Shown here: positions 39,692 to 51,900 of the stretch, in pieces
Layout: each line of letters begins with the position of its first letter
Numbering within the stretch: the first letter of the stretch is position 1
From: Salminus brasiliensis
Lineage: Eukaryota; Chordata; Actinopteri; Characiformes; Bryconidae
Assembly: GCF_030463535.1 (NCBI RefSeq)
Contig: NC_132894.1
Span: forward strand, 11,737,933-11,801,932
Direction of reading: 5' to 3'
Length of the DNA: 64,000 bases
Program-made: the position numbers and the translations under genes
The notes under the pieces: model-generated
The model's database searches: none
Told to the model about the DNA's origin: nothing
Seen by the model: the letters and a program-made list of their open reading frames with translations, nothing else

Positions 39692-40030
39692 TGCTATATA
39701 GGCATTTATGGCAAGTATTGAGACACCTGCTCATTTGTTGTTTCTTCTGAACTTGAAGGTATTAAAAATAGTATATCCTGCTTTTGTTAGAGGAACTGTC
39801 TCTACTGTCTAGGGAAGACTTTCTGATAGATCTTGCAGCATTGCTGTGAGGATTTGATTGCGTTCAGCGACAAAAGCATTAGTGACATCAGGATGTTGGA
39901 TGGTCACCACCCCACCTCATCCCCACCTCCACCAGCTCATCCCAAAAGTATAAGAAGGAGCACCAGCCATAATTCCAGAGAACACAGTTTGTGTCTGCAA
40001 AGGTGTGTCTGCATTTGGACACATAGTTTG
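39692..40030 (-). mobile_element. Family C transposon, copy in reverse
   Basis: Starts 'tggcaagtattgagacacct' (the family C right end reversed) and finishes 'gcatttggacacatagtttg' (the left end reversed). The internal 'gaggatttgattgcgttcag' is shared with 23455-24104. Internal deletions are evident. Confidence 0.65.
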
Positions 40031-40044
40031 AGGGTGTCAGAATA

Positions 40045-40452
40045 CTGATTAAAACCACCTGCCTAATATTGTGTTGGTCCTCTGTATGCTGCCAAAACAG
40101 CTCTTCCCAATTGATGAACATCCCACAGATGCTCAATTGGAATGAGAACGTTTTGTCATGTTCCTCAAACCATTCCTGAACAATGTGCAGTGTGGGAGGG
40201 TGCATCATGATTCTTTCATTAGGGGTGTACTTGTTCTAGGACACAAACGTGAATGTCCGAGCCAACAATGTACCATGCTGATTGATTGATTGTCCTTCCA
40301 TGTGCATGCCGGAAACACTCCACAAGATCTGATGTTTTGACGATGCTCTGACCCAGTCGACTGGCTATCACAATTTGACTCTTGAGCTTGCCCATTTCGC
40401 CTACTCCCAACACATCAACTTCAAGAACTAAATGTTCACTTGCTGCCTAAAA
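40045..40452 (-). mobile_element. Family A transposon relic, copy 4, reverse
   Basis: Starts 'ctgattaaaaccacctgcct' and contains 'catcccacagatgctcaatt', 'tctgacccagtcgactggct' and 'caacacatcaacttcaagaa'. These are the reverse of family A words. It abuts the family C copy at 39692-40030. Confidence 0.65.
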
Positions 40453-40453
40453 C

Positions 40454-40886
40454 GCTGTATGTCTGAAAGTTTGTAGACACCTGCTCCCTTTGACAGCTGT
40501 GGTAATAATAGAGAGTTTGTTTTCCATTTGCTGCAATAACATCCTATATTCTTCTGCTTAGTCCTTACACTAGCTTTTAGAACATTGTTGTGAGGATTTG
40601 ATGGCTATCAGTCATGGGAGCATTAGTGAGGTCAGGTACTGATAAGGGATGATTAGTTATAGATTAAAATGCCAGAGGTATTGACTGGAGCTCCAGCCAG
40701 TCAGTTCCACTGCTGCACAGCCCAGTGCTGCAGGGCTTTGTACCCCTCTATCTACCTGATGGCATTGGACATGGTGACTTTAGACTTATGCGTAGCAGCT
40801 TTTCTATGCTGAAGAAACAGCTAAATGCTGGTGTTAGTATTTGTGGTAGATAGCTGAATGTCTGGATACTTTTGTATGTTTAGTGT
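40454..40886 (+). mobile_element. Transposon relic related to family C
   Basis: Left end 'ctgtatgtctgaaagtttgt' and right end 'tctggatacttttgtatgtt' followed by TAGTGTA resemble the family C terminal repeats. The internal sequence is diverged, with 'gaggatttgatggctatcag' recalling family C. Confidence 0.5.
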
Positions 40887-41771
40887 ATATATAAGTGTCA
40901 TTGTAACCAGATTATATTCAAGACTGAGACTTTTGAGATTTGATACTTTTAAAATGAGACTTTTATTATTTTGTTGCCTACTGCTGTTTTCCTCTCTATA
41001 GCTTGACTGATTTCAAACCATAATGCTTGCCCATATACATTTGATGGAAATCCTTATGGGCATTCATGGACCATGGGGATTCATGGCCATTCTCTGTGCA
41101 CATCTCTGAAGGCTCATGAAGCACAGCCTAGTGTGTAACTCACGTCAACCCACTCAGCTGGCTCTAAAGGGCAGAGGTTGTTGTGTAATCAGTGTGCATG
41201 CAGTAAAGCCAAGCAGGCTGAATAAGTCTGGGATACGTCAACATTATCTCATTTAAAAGTCTGCTGCGTTTTTTGGTCATGATGGCGTCAATTGCAGATT
41301 ACGATGATTACTAATGTTAATGACAATAGCAAGCTGTAGTCCCCAGACCTGGCATAGTACATTGTTTGCTGATTGTTAATGCAGCCTTGTTCCGGCGTTG
41401 TGACCAACCTCAGCAGGTGAGGGATCTGGGAGTGTTTTGATTAATTAAAACTGATAGACCAAGTGTCACTCATTTTGCATTTGTTAAACAACCACATTGT
41501 TATTGTGGGTTCAGTCTGTAATCATGTCAGACAAGGCATATTGAAACATGTATATAATTTGTATTAATGTGTGCGCAGTATGGCATTTTGTCCATGTTGT
41601 CCTACTCCATACAGTGTTTAACACACAAGAGAAAGAGCATTGTAATACTATACTTTCATTTTAGGAAGTCCACTGAGCAGAAACAGATTGTAAGGGGTGT
41701 AAATATCTGACCTCCCAACAATTTGATTTGGTTATATCACAGGTTATGCATATCAAATATGATATACCAGG

Positions 41772-41890
41772 GGGAGCGTACCATTTATCCACCCAGACAG
41801 AGCACGGTCAATTGTGCTTTCTCAGACTCTGAGCGCTGATGGCAAAGCCAAAGGCTTGGGATTCAAACTTGCGACCCCCAGCCCACTCAG
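41772..41890 (-). mobile_element. Family D SINE-like relic, reverse
   Basis: 'ggtcaattgtgctttctcag', 'ctgagcgctgatggcaaagc' and 'gggattcaaacttgcgaccc' match the distal part of 19107-19480. On the minus strand the last word is a decayed tRNA B box. Confidence 0.55.
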
Positions 41891-42111
41891 AGACCCGTAC
41901 ATGTGTCTTTGATAAAGTCTTTGCAACCCTCCACCAACCTGTCTTCTCCCTTTTAACTCATATCTCATTCCTGGCTTTACTTACTTGAGGGCTCTGGTTT
42001 CCCACCACAAAGAGAAGCCATTCTCTCCCTTCTCCTCAGTCTCCTCTCAAATCAACATATGCCAATGACGTGGTCAGAACTTTATGATTCTTTTGGTACA
42101 CAAATGCAACT

Positions 42112-42240
42112 GGAAGGCATGCAAAAATTTGGGCACCACTGGTCAGAATTTCTGTTAACTTAAACATTAAGCAAGTACAATATGAAATAATCTTCTTCTA
42201 AATTCTAGAGAACCTCTAATATAACCCTTACCAAGACCCT
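42112..42240 (+). mobile_element. DNA-transposon edge (GGCATGCAAAAATTTGGG type)
   Basis: 'ggcatgcaaaaatttgggca' followed by 'ccactggtcagaatttctgt' and 'taagcaagtacaatatgaaa' is a familiar fish MITE terminus. A diverged relative starts at about 47025 ('caggcatgtgcacatatttg'). Confidence 0.45.
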
Positions 42241-43028
42241 AATTAGCTTGTTAGAGCTATGGCTTGTAGGAAAGACCAGGAGATGCAAATGAAACTAGGC
42301 AGCTGCCTAGCAGTTTAAAAGGTCAAATAAATGACGGCCATGTAACAGATAGGACATTTTGACCCATCAGACGCCACGTCATAGCGTCCTCAGTACCCGT
42401 CCACACTACATGGGGTTAAAGCTATATCCCCCAACAACTGATATATAGTAGAAACAGCACTATTACAATGCTGTTTTAGGAAGTGCAGTGATATACAGTA
42501 GAAAAAACAGGAACAAGCAACGGTAGAGTTATGTTATTCACAGCAGCCGTGGACGGACGAGTTTACAGAACGCCCCTCAGGGATGACACAGGAGATACAG
42601 TCGCTGACAGACAGAGAAGAGCTTCAGAATCAGAGTAATTTGTTTTGGTGTTTATGTTTCACCACAGAACTGCAGAATCAGCTTCTTATTCCCCCAAATC
42701 TGAGGAGGGATTGGGTGTTACCATGGAAACAGTGGAGAATGGCAACACCTCATTGGCAGTTGGCTAACGCTCTCTCTTGGCTCCCTCTGAATTATTTCCC
42801 TCAAGGGACCGATCTCTTGAACAGATTACCCAGCCAGCTTTGCTGCAAAATAAAGCTCAGTAAGAAGAGCAGGCGAGAAGAAAGCGAACGATACGAGAGA
42901 AATCCCTGCTTCCGTTCACGACAGCGTACCATGATTGCGACTCAGACGTAGCCTGGAGCCAATTAAGATACGTAGCCGAGGGACGCCACAGCCTGGTGCC
43001 CAACTGGTCATGAATTCAGTCTTTTAGA

Positions 43029-43340
43029 TCAGAAAAACACAGTGGGTACAAAGGAAGAAGCAGCTGCGTTTAAATCCCTGTGGATTGCCCCATGAGCCAC
43101 ATCCTCATCAAATTCTCCACCGTTCAAATCACACACACACACTTTCTTCCTCTCCCTCATTTTCCTCTTTCCAATTCCGTCCAGAATAATGAATGTGCTC
43201 CAGGGCTTGCCATGATATTCCAAACGACCAGATAGGGTGTATTGACGTGCCCTTATATGCCAGGTTCTATTTTCCAGACCTATCGAGCGTGTTACGTTGC
43301 CCTCGTGGACAATATCACCCTGTGCTTGAAATAAATACAT
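43029..43340 (-). other. Unrecognised open frame, 103 codons
   Basis: The frame has protein-like, non-repetitive composition in its first two thirds (for example RTWHIRARQYTLSGRLEYHG at about 43278-43219) and then passes through a (GT)n-derived Val-Cys run. The strand, the upstream TTTATTTCAAG pyrimidine-rich context and raised CpG could mark an exon. I recognise no family. It may equally be a conserved non-coding element that happens to be open. Confidence 0.15.
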
Positions 43341-46300
43341 TTATGCTTCAGCATTGACTGCTTATTTCCATGTGTTAATATTGTCTGGGATTCTGCACTG
43401 GTGACCGTTCTCATTTACCCTCTGGTTGCTGGTTTTCAGCATTGATCAACATGCCTCAGTTATAATTGATTGATTGAGTCTTTACATAACCGGGCCTGTC
43501 CCTAAACGTACCTAAACAAAACAGATAGATTGCTGGTTCTGCACAGGCGATCCGTTGTGTGTGGTAGTTATGAACGGTTGGGCAGCCAGGGTTTTTTGAG
43601 AGTAGCTGATACACAAGGATGCTTCTAAGAGGCTTCATTGACTATGTGAGTACATGTGTTTACACTCTGCAGAGCTGAGCACTGTTTACAGATGTAATGG
43701 TATGACTTTTACTTGGTTTAGACTTACATTTAACTGCAGTTTATCGCTAATTTCAACACATCGTTGCTGTTGGGACAATCTTGTATTTTATCTTGTGTCT
43801 TGTTTTTTGTTTAGTTTTTTTCCAATTGTATTTTTGAGAATGTTGTGAACCCACACACACAGTGCTTTAGAGTACTTTAAGGTGAAGTATCGGCCAATAC
43901 TGATCTTATCTTTGTGATTCTATAGATAATACAGCTACACAGTTTAGATAAGCTATGCTTCCAATTCACTGTACAATAAGATCACCTTTTTAGGTAGACT
44001 AATAATATCTTATTAATATCTTAATATCTTATAATACAACATAGCTGCCTCCCTGAACCGGTGATTAGAAAAAACTATACTTCATTCATCAAATTGATGT
44101 AGTTATGTGTATAGTCAAAAGCTGAAAAGCTGTCTTTTTCAAAGAAGAAGAAAAAAGACATCCCTCTGTGTCTAAGTTAAATGTGCCTTGGACTTTGCAT
44201 CGGGCGGTGGCCCTTCACTGCTGAAAGAACAGTTGTCAAAAGTGATTGTTTCACACGTTTCTTTCTTTTCCAAGATACCAATATATTAAGTTTTTGAACA
44301 GCAGCGACTATGTTAAGAAAGATTAGTTGGATGGTTGTACACAACGTTTTCAGCGCTATATTAGGGCTATATGTGGTCTTGAAAAAGACGTCCACAGTGG
44401 ACCATATCAGATGGACCGAACAGCACAATTTCAATTTGCATTGTGTGAAAATTGCATGATGGATAGACCAATGGTCCAGAATTACTTGGAAAAAATCTTT
44501 TTTACACTAACTTACATTTTTACATTTTTCTTCAAAGTTGCCATTTTGGAGATACATTTTTTGTTCCCACAGTGATACCATGTGCAAGTTGCTTCTAATA
44601 GCTTCTAAAGAGCAATTTCACAATATGTAAACATTTAATAAATAGCAGGACTCCCTACTGAAAATGTGGTTCTGTCTGATTGACATTTACTGATTGAATA
44701 CTTAGCTAAGAGTACTTTGGTGTAATATTAATAGAAGCAGAACAAAACATTCTGATCAAAACAAGACATTATTTTAGTGTAGAGTAGCAACAAATATAAT
44801 ATAACATAATATAATCAAATATGTCCTTATACCACGATTTCTTAATCACAACATTTTGTAAAATGTCATGATTTTAAATATATCAATAGCCAGCACTGGT
44901 TAAAACCATTAAATGGTTCATTTTCTAAAATGCCAGTGCTTAGTCTAGACTGTGATCCCAGTTTTCTCCATTTTGTTGGCATGTTAAGTGTATAAAATAT
45001 TCAAATTATATTTCTACTGCTAGTACTATTGCTTCATCTGAGGCCGGGCATTTATGTCTGTGTGAAAAGCTTTGTCTGATCTAATTTCCACTGAATCCCA
45101 GCCTGAGGCTTTTTGCCGCACTGTCATTGCCCGCATCCCGAACGAAGAGGTCCACTAAGTGACCTCTGTGAAGCTGCCTTACTGCAGACTCTCCCCCCGC
45201 CTGGTTTGTGCAAGCCTTCACAGAAATGGCTTAGATGTCTGAAGCTGAAGAGCACACCTCCCCCACAGCAGCTCTGCTGAAAGACAGCTCTACACAACAA
45301 AGCCCGCTTTACTACTGTGTACATTTCTGCATCAGAATCGAGCATGCATGCTTCTGTATAGTAGCAGTCTGAAAAAGCATCAGTGTATTGTGTGGCGATC
45401 CAGCTGCATCTCTTTTGGGACATTACAATTATTTGTAATTGATTGTAATTTCAATACAAAATAAAAGTCCTATCCATTTTTAAGAACATTGATCTAAAAC
45501 AAAGCTTGACATTTATTAAGAAATGAAATTTCATGATTCATTGAATCAATTCCTAAAGAACTACAATCTAATCTAATGTAATGTAATTTAATGTTTTTTT
45601 TTACAGTAACAAATCAGCTTAAAGCATATTTCTGGGAGGGGTACACTATATAAATGAAAGAGAAATGGTAGAAGATGGACATGGAAGCCACTGCTTCCAG
45701 CAATCAGAAAAAGGAATCTGGAACAAATTGCTGGTCCTGATTTTAAACAGGACTCCAGGAATGGTGTTTTTTTCATGGATTTATTCTATGCTCTAATTAT
45801 GATGGAGGTTGGATCACTGGAGGCTTTTTTCCATGAGGATTGTACTGAAGATGTGAAACTCATGCAAATTGTCCCCATTGTTAGTCTTTTTGATTTTATT
45901 CAAAACTTTACATGAATTTTGCACATGCAGTTATTGTGGTTGCACTGGTATTTTTCATGTACATACAATAACTGCTGATGCAGAGGAAATTACAGAGAAA
46001 TGTAACATTCATTGATTGAGAGAATGAATAAAGTAACATGAATAAAATACAGATATATTTTCAGATATTTTGCAGTAGTCCAGTTTAAACTCAACACTCG
46101 TTTGCTTTTCTGGAGTTCAGTAAACAGTAAGCAGTGTGTTTTTTAGACCAACTATCTGCCCATTCTGTTATGATTGTGCATCACTAGAACGTTTTATATT
46201 TTAATATATCTAGAAAGCCTACAGCATGTAATTACCCACTGTAAGTGGGTTTGCAGTGGTATACCAGTTTTAGGTATACCATGGTATGAACATTGATGGT

Positions 46301-47650
46301 TATCATATCATGTACATTTGCTTAATATCAGTATTAGTCTTAAAATGCAACCAAATAGAAAATCCCAACAATTTTGTACTATTTTTAAAGTTTTCAAAAC
46401 CAAACAAGCAATTGATTAATAGAGAAATTAATCAGCAGATTAATCCTGGAAACAAAATAGTTCATAAAAGCTCCACTTTAAATATAGCCTTAATTTTTTA
46501 CTGTAGTAAATATTTTGTTCAACCTAAAAACACCCTAACCCTATTTTCTTTTAGAGTCTATGTTTAATTATATTTAAAATAATAAGAGGAATAACAACAA
46601 GAAGAGGAAGAACTATGAAAGCCTAACTGTAAGCAGTACAGCTGCTCTGGCTGCAAACAAGGATAGAGGAATCCGAGGACATCAGTGTTATTTTTGACCT
46701 TAAGTGAATCTGTTGTCATATCTGTGTTAAGTGTAATATGATGTGGATTAAAGCACCTCATGTAAGATGATCATTATGGACTGGCTGTTGTGGAGTCCGT
46801 GTTTTTGTCAGTGCTTGCTCTCTAGACCGATGGTCAAACTGAATAGCCACTCAGGATGTGTATTCAGGCTTGTCCAAGTGAAAACATGAACGAAAACAGA
46901 TAAACTGAATTTGACAGATGATTAGGTCTCCTTTGTGCTTTCTGCTGCCACACTAACCAGGGGCAATATTTCAAGTGTAGAAGTCAAAACAGTCGTTCTA
47001 TCCTTTATTTAGATACAGGCATGTGCACATATTTGGACACCTCTGGTGTATGGCTTATTTTGTTGCACATTTTACTTTAACATTTTGATCATTTAGTGAA
47101 TTTAACAAATTGGGAAAAATTACATTTCACAAAATCATTTGCCATAAACTTTGTACATGTCAATATGATTTAGCCGATAAGCAGTTTAGATAAGATGAGC
47201 TGCTGATTAATACTTTCAGTAAAATCACTTTATTTTTAGAAGCAGTTTCTATAATTAAACATTCTGGACTTGTTGATTTAGTTTAGTAGAGACTTTTCCT
47301 TAACTGTTATAGTGTTTAATATCTAATCCAGTCTGACTCTCCTCCCTGACCAGTCAGCCCCAGCTCCTTTAAAACACTGCAGTTAAGTCACTTTCTGTGT
47401 GTGTGTAGTTCTACACAATCTGGATTAATATCAGCTGCTGTTTGTTGTCTACCAATGTGATATAGCTGTTTTATAGTGAGATGAATGTGCTATGATTTGG
47501 GTTTCTATAGCGTGTGTATTAGCATTAGCATTAACCTCCACTAGGTACTGAAATTGTGTTTCACTGTTGGTTTAAACAAAGAGCACATGTTTGTCATATA
47601 TATATATATATTCTTCTCTTTAGAGCTTGTTGAATCAGGCAATGTTTCAG

Positions 47651-47780
47651 TTACTTTAGTTACTTATTTGCTTCATTTTCATGTTGATTAAACATGGTTG
47701 GTGTAGCGTGGAGGATAGCAACACCACCCTCCCTGTGGCAGACTAAAGTTTGATTCCTTAGGGAAGACTCCTAACACAAC
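47651..47780. repeat. Duplicated block A, copy 1
   Basis: 130 bases that recur at 48125-48254 with a single visible substitution. Directly followed by block B copy 1. Confidence 0.9.
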
Positions 47781-48125
47781 TTTCTGTATACAAATACTAA
47801 AAATGGTTACAGATTATGCCATTATAATTGTAAAGATGAGTCTCATCAGAGTGTGTATAATACTCCACACATATAAATGCACACATTACAAATGAAGTGA
47901 TTTCTCTGTAGCATTTTAAAGGAACAGGTAGCTAAATGGTTGGGGTGCAAAGCAAACCACTATGAGATACTAATTTAAAAATTAAAAGATTGGATTGGCG
48001 GTGACTGATACAAAACATTATGGTTCTCAGATCAGAACAGATCGCATACTTATTAAAGACTAGGACCACATTGCCAAAAATGAGATAAAATCAATTTTAT
48101 GCTGCATTGCTCATTAGAATGTTTT
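47780..48125. repeat. Duplicated block B, copy 1
   Basis: 346 bases that recur at 49183-49538, in the intron after the apc2 start-codon exon. I count three substitutions and one 10-base length difference. It sits directly between the two copies of block A. Confidence 0.9.
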
Positions 48126-48254
48126 TACTTTAGTTACTTATTTGCTTCATTTTCATGTTGATTAAACATGGTTGGTGTAGCGTGGAGGATAGCAACACCA
48201 CCCTCCCTGTGGCAGACTACAGTTTGATTCCTTAGGGAAGACTCCTAACACAAC
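48125..48254. repeat. Duplicated block A, copy 2
   Basis: Near-identical to 47651-47780. It is followed by 928 bases of single-copy sequence containing the apc2 start-codon exon and then block B copy 2. Confidence 0.9.
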
Positions 48255-48835
48255 ATTCACCTACCTGTGTAGTATGATTTAATCACTCTGGATAAAAGCC
48301 TCAGCCAAATGCTGTAATTGCTGTAAATCTCTGGGTGGGAAAGAGATGTGAAATGGCCCTTTCTCTCCGACATCACTCAGTGCACTACTAGCCAGTGTGG
48401 GAGTCTGTTAGCTTAGTTAGTGTTGTCCTCTGAGTACATTGAGCTGTTAACTGATGTCGCAGTAGTGGCAGTTCAGAAAGATATGGTTGGCTGGTCTTAT
48501 GTGATGCAGTTAATTAGCCCTCACCCTACCAGCACTGGTGGCACTGTGTGATGGGAGACGTCCTAGCTAGTGGTTAAGAATTGGAAATGGCTACATTGGG
48601 GCAGGGAACTGAAAATCAGAGAAGTTATTGAGATTGAGGGTTCAGATAGATGTTTTTATTTTTATTTATTTTTTTACAGAACTGTTTAAGTATCGAGTTC
48701 TGTGATACTACAGTTGGTATCAAAATCAGGATTCTGCAATCATGACAACTGTACTTTAGATTAAGGGAAGATTGGAAAATGTTCCATGATATTTTGAATG
48801 GTGTTTTGACACATGCCGTCTTCTGTCTATTCCAG

Positions 48836-48994
48836 GGATCAGATCGTGTAATGATGTCGAACTCGGTGGCCTCCTATGACCAGCTGGTGCGGCAGGTGGA
48901 GGATCTCCGCAAGGAGAACTCCCACCTGCGTCGCGAGCTGGAGGACAACTCGCACCACCTGTCCAAGCTGGAGAATGAGACCTCTGACATGAAG
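48836..48994 (+). CDS. apc2: apc2 start-codon exon
   Basis: The acceptor TCTATTCCAG precedes GGATCAG; the donor is AAG|GTTAGT. Translation starts at ATG 48851 or the adjacent ATG 48854 (MMSNSVASYDQLVRQVEDLR...). The exon encodes residues 1-48, most of the dimerisation coiled coil, and ends in phase 0. Fifteen bases of 5' UTR are in the exon. It lies inside the duplicated A/B arrangement. Confidence 0.93.
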
Positions 48995-51900
48995 GTTAGT
49001 TTGGGCTTCAGAAGAGGTCCACAGATATGTGGACATTTTAGCATTGTTTTTAGTTTTCAGTGTATTTAAAAAGTAAGAAAAATACCTACAGAAAAAGTTT
49101 GCTACAGTTTTCTTGTATTTTATATTTTTATAAAATGTGTGTTTTTATGTACCAAAAGTAGTCATAATTCCTTTTGCCTGAGCTTTCTGTATACAAATAC
49201 TAAAAATGGTTACAGATTATGCCATTATAATTGTAAAGATGAGTCTCATCAGAGTGTGTATAATACTCCACACATAAAAATGCACACATTACAAATGAAG
49301 TGATTTCTCTGTAGCATTTTAAAGGAACAGGTAGCTAAATGGTTGGGGTGCAAAGCATTAGCACATTTACCACTATGAGATACTAATTTAAAAATTAAAA
49401 GATTGGATTGGCGGTGGTTGATACAAAACATTATGGTTCTCAGATCAGAACAGATCGCATACTTATTAAAGACTAGGACCACATTGCCAAAAATGAGATA
49501 AAATCAATTTTATGCTGCATTGCTCATTAGAATGTTTTCTGTAGACGATCTGCTCTTGCTTTCCCACTGTCTGGTAAGTAAAAAGTCACTGTTGCATGTA
49601 TTCGCTTCAGCAGTGACCCACTTTCCGACAGAATGTCTGGAGACACTAATGGGCAGTGGGCAGTATTCACAGTCTGAATGATGCTTGTACACAGAGCCAG
49701 TCTTAAATCACAGCACAACTTTTATTCTGAAATGTCTCTGTAGAGACATTGCATGTCTGTGCAGAGGCTAGCAGGGAAGGATGGATTGTGTGCGGCAAGA
49801 AAGGAAACCATTAGACGAAGCAAGCTACTGAACCGCTCATTATTGATCTGGAGTTTTGAATTGCAGGAGGCTTTATGGGGCATGTGGTGCATGATTGAGT
49901 AAGCATCATTATCATAGAGCTTTACATTGAATTGCGTAGTTCTGTTGGAAGGTTACTTATCCTTATATATCATTACATAGGTTTCACTTTTTTAATATTA
50001 GAAACGTTATTGATATAGACAAAGCAGCAAAGCTGTTCTGCATTTCTTGCCTTTATCTCTCTCAATTTAGTGCAGAAATCCGCTAAAAGGTCTGCTCCGA
50101 GGCATTAATCAGGTGGATCCTGCTTATCCAAGCCAGCTCCGTCATTCAGATCCGCCCTGAGCTGTGCTGGGAGACGTAAATCCTCCGCAGTGAAGAAAAC
50201 CTCTAAAGACCTCATTATGATTCTAAGCCCAGGCCTCCAGTGTCCTTAGCATTTAGCATCTCACAGTGAAGATATCACAGAGTGGCACACTGATTCCAAG
50301 GTGCAAAACAAGCCTAAGATAAAATACATGGCAGCTTTTCAAAGTGCTGATAGAAAGTACTCAAAGTCCTTGGGAGCATATCTCACTCATAAGTTAAGGT
50401 CCTCTGATTCAGGTCTTTTGGCTGTCCCCAGGCAATTCAGTGTTGCTGCCAACTCTCTATGGAACTCTTTACTTTCATCTAGTAGCCCCTGTACCTCTGC
50501 CTACCTAAAGCTCTCAGCTTTTCTCAAAATGCTTCCACTCCCACTTAACCACTACTCTTGGCTTGAGTAAATTAATTATTTATTAAATATATTATTATTA
50601 TTATTATTATTATTATTACTACTAATAAATGTCATTTATTAAATAAACCTGAATACATTCAAATACATTCAGTACTAGAATGGGAGAGGAAATCGATGCA
50701 AAATAATATCACAATATTATGGATTTAAGTGCATTGCTACCAGTTTCAGTAGTGTATTAAAACCACTGATCTCGCCCCAGTGGCTCGCCCCAAACAATAG
50801 GGAATAAGAAAGTTTTCAACATAAGCCTGAAGCTGGATTAAAATACCACATACAGTTCTTGTGGAATGAACTTCATGTACTTTGTACTGTAACATCTCTC
50901 GAAAATAAAGGCACTGCAGGCCACTTTGACCTTTTGTTGACTTGAATTGTTCATTGAAACTTTAAACCATCAGCTAGTATTACACTGGGCTTATAGGTGA
51001 TACTTGGCACGGGTACCCAGTCCCATGATTCCTCCCATGACACGTGCCCAGATGCGGAGTGCAGCTGGATAATCTCTACTAAGCTTTTATCATGAACGTG
51101 AGTTGATTCTGTCCTCAGACAGACTGGAACACAGTGAATATCACACACTCTGCAGGGTTACAGTGAGGATGCCATCTCATTCCCTGGAATGTTTTTAAGT
51201 ATTTTCTGTGTATTCATTGGGATTGTTCTTGCCCTTTGATTTGATGGGGATTGTTTTTTATTCTTTTGATCAGTGAATGTAATGAGTGAATGTTATTTCT
51301 TGTCATTTTAGGAGGTTCTAAAGCAGTTGCAGAGCAAACTGGAGCAGGAAGCCTGCACTCTCGCCTCTTCAGGGAGAGCTGATGTCCTGGACCAGCTCAA
51401 AGGTAGCAGATACATATTGTGCAATTTTATTTTTAATCACTAGCATGTGTAACATGTGTTTTCAAGTGGTATTAAAAATCTTTATGACAGTGAGAATGTT
51501 TTTTTATATATATAATTCAATTGTGATTTAAATAAAACACAAAATGCTGCTTTGTAGCTTTCAGAAACAAAAAACAAACATGATTAAATAGTTTTTTGGG
51601 GGCTTTTTTTCTAAACCTGTTCACAGAGTTGCACATGGACTTGACCAACTATTATGAGCTGAAGTACCAGCCTCACAACCTGCGTGCATTCCCTGAAACC
51701 ATGGCCAGTCAGGCAGGCGATGTGGACGACAGGACACCTGTGCCTCCAGCCAGCATCAGCAGAGCGAGGAGCCCTGTCTGCTTATCATCCCGCCAGAGCT
51801 CATCTGTGTCAGGGGAGGGCACGGCCGTACACCCTGGACACCTCCACCCGGCCATGATGGTAGAGGGCCGTGTCACTGCCCAGCATTTAGAGGAACTTTG

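Larger units (their letters stand above)
32806..48835 (+). other. apc2: Putative apc2 intron 1, about 16 kb
   Basis: No apc2 coding exon is expected or seen here, since the protein's N-terminus starts in the exon at 48836. The interval contains the transposon relics and microsatellites listed separately. CpG-richer patches lie at about 33140-33260, 39150-39260 and 42880-43330, any of which could be an enhancer or alternative promoter. Open frames of up to 122 codons (34200-34568, 42583-42951) resemble nothing I know. Confidence 0.4.
48995..51311 (+). other. apc2: apc2 intron after start-codon exon
   Basis: 2.3 kb with GT...AG ends. It holds duplicated block B copy 2 (49183-49538), a LINE relic (50300-50570) and an ATT microsatellite (50590-50625). 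Confidence 0.9.

Noticed and set aside
42583..42951. 122-codon plus-strand frame as an apc2 upstream exon
   Set aside because: No resemblance to any family I know, no splice sites in phase with the apc2 start exon, and the APC2 N-terminus is already complete at 48851.
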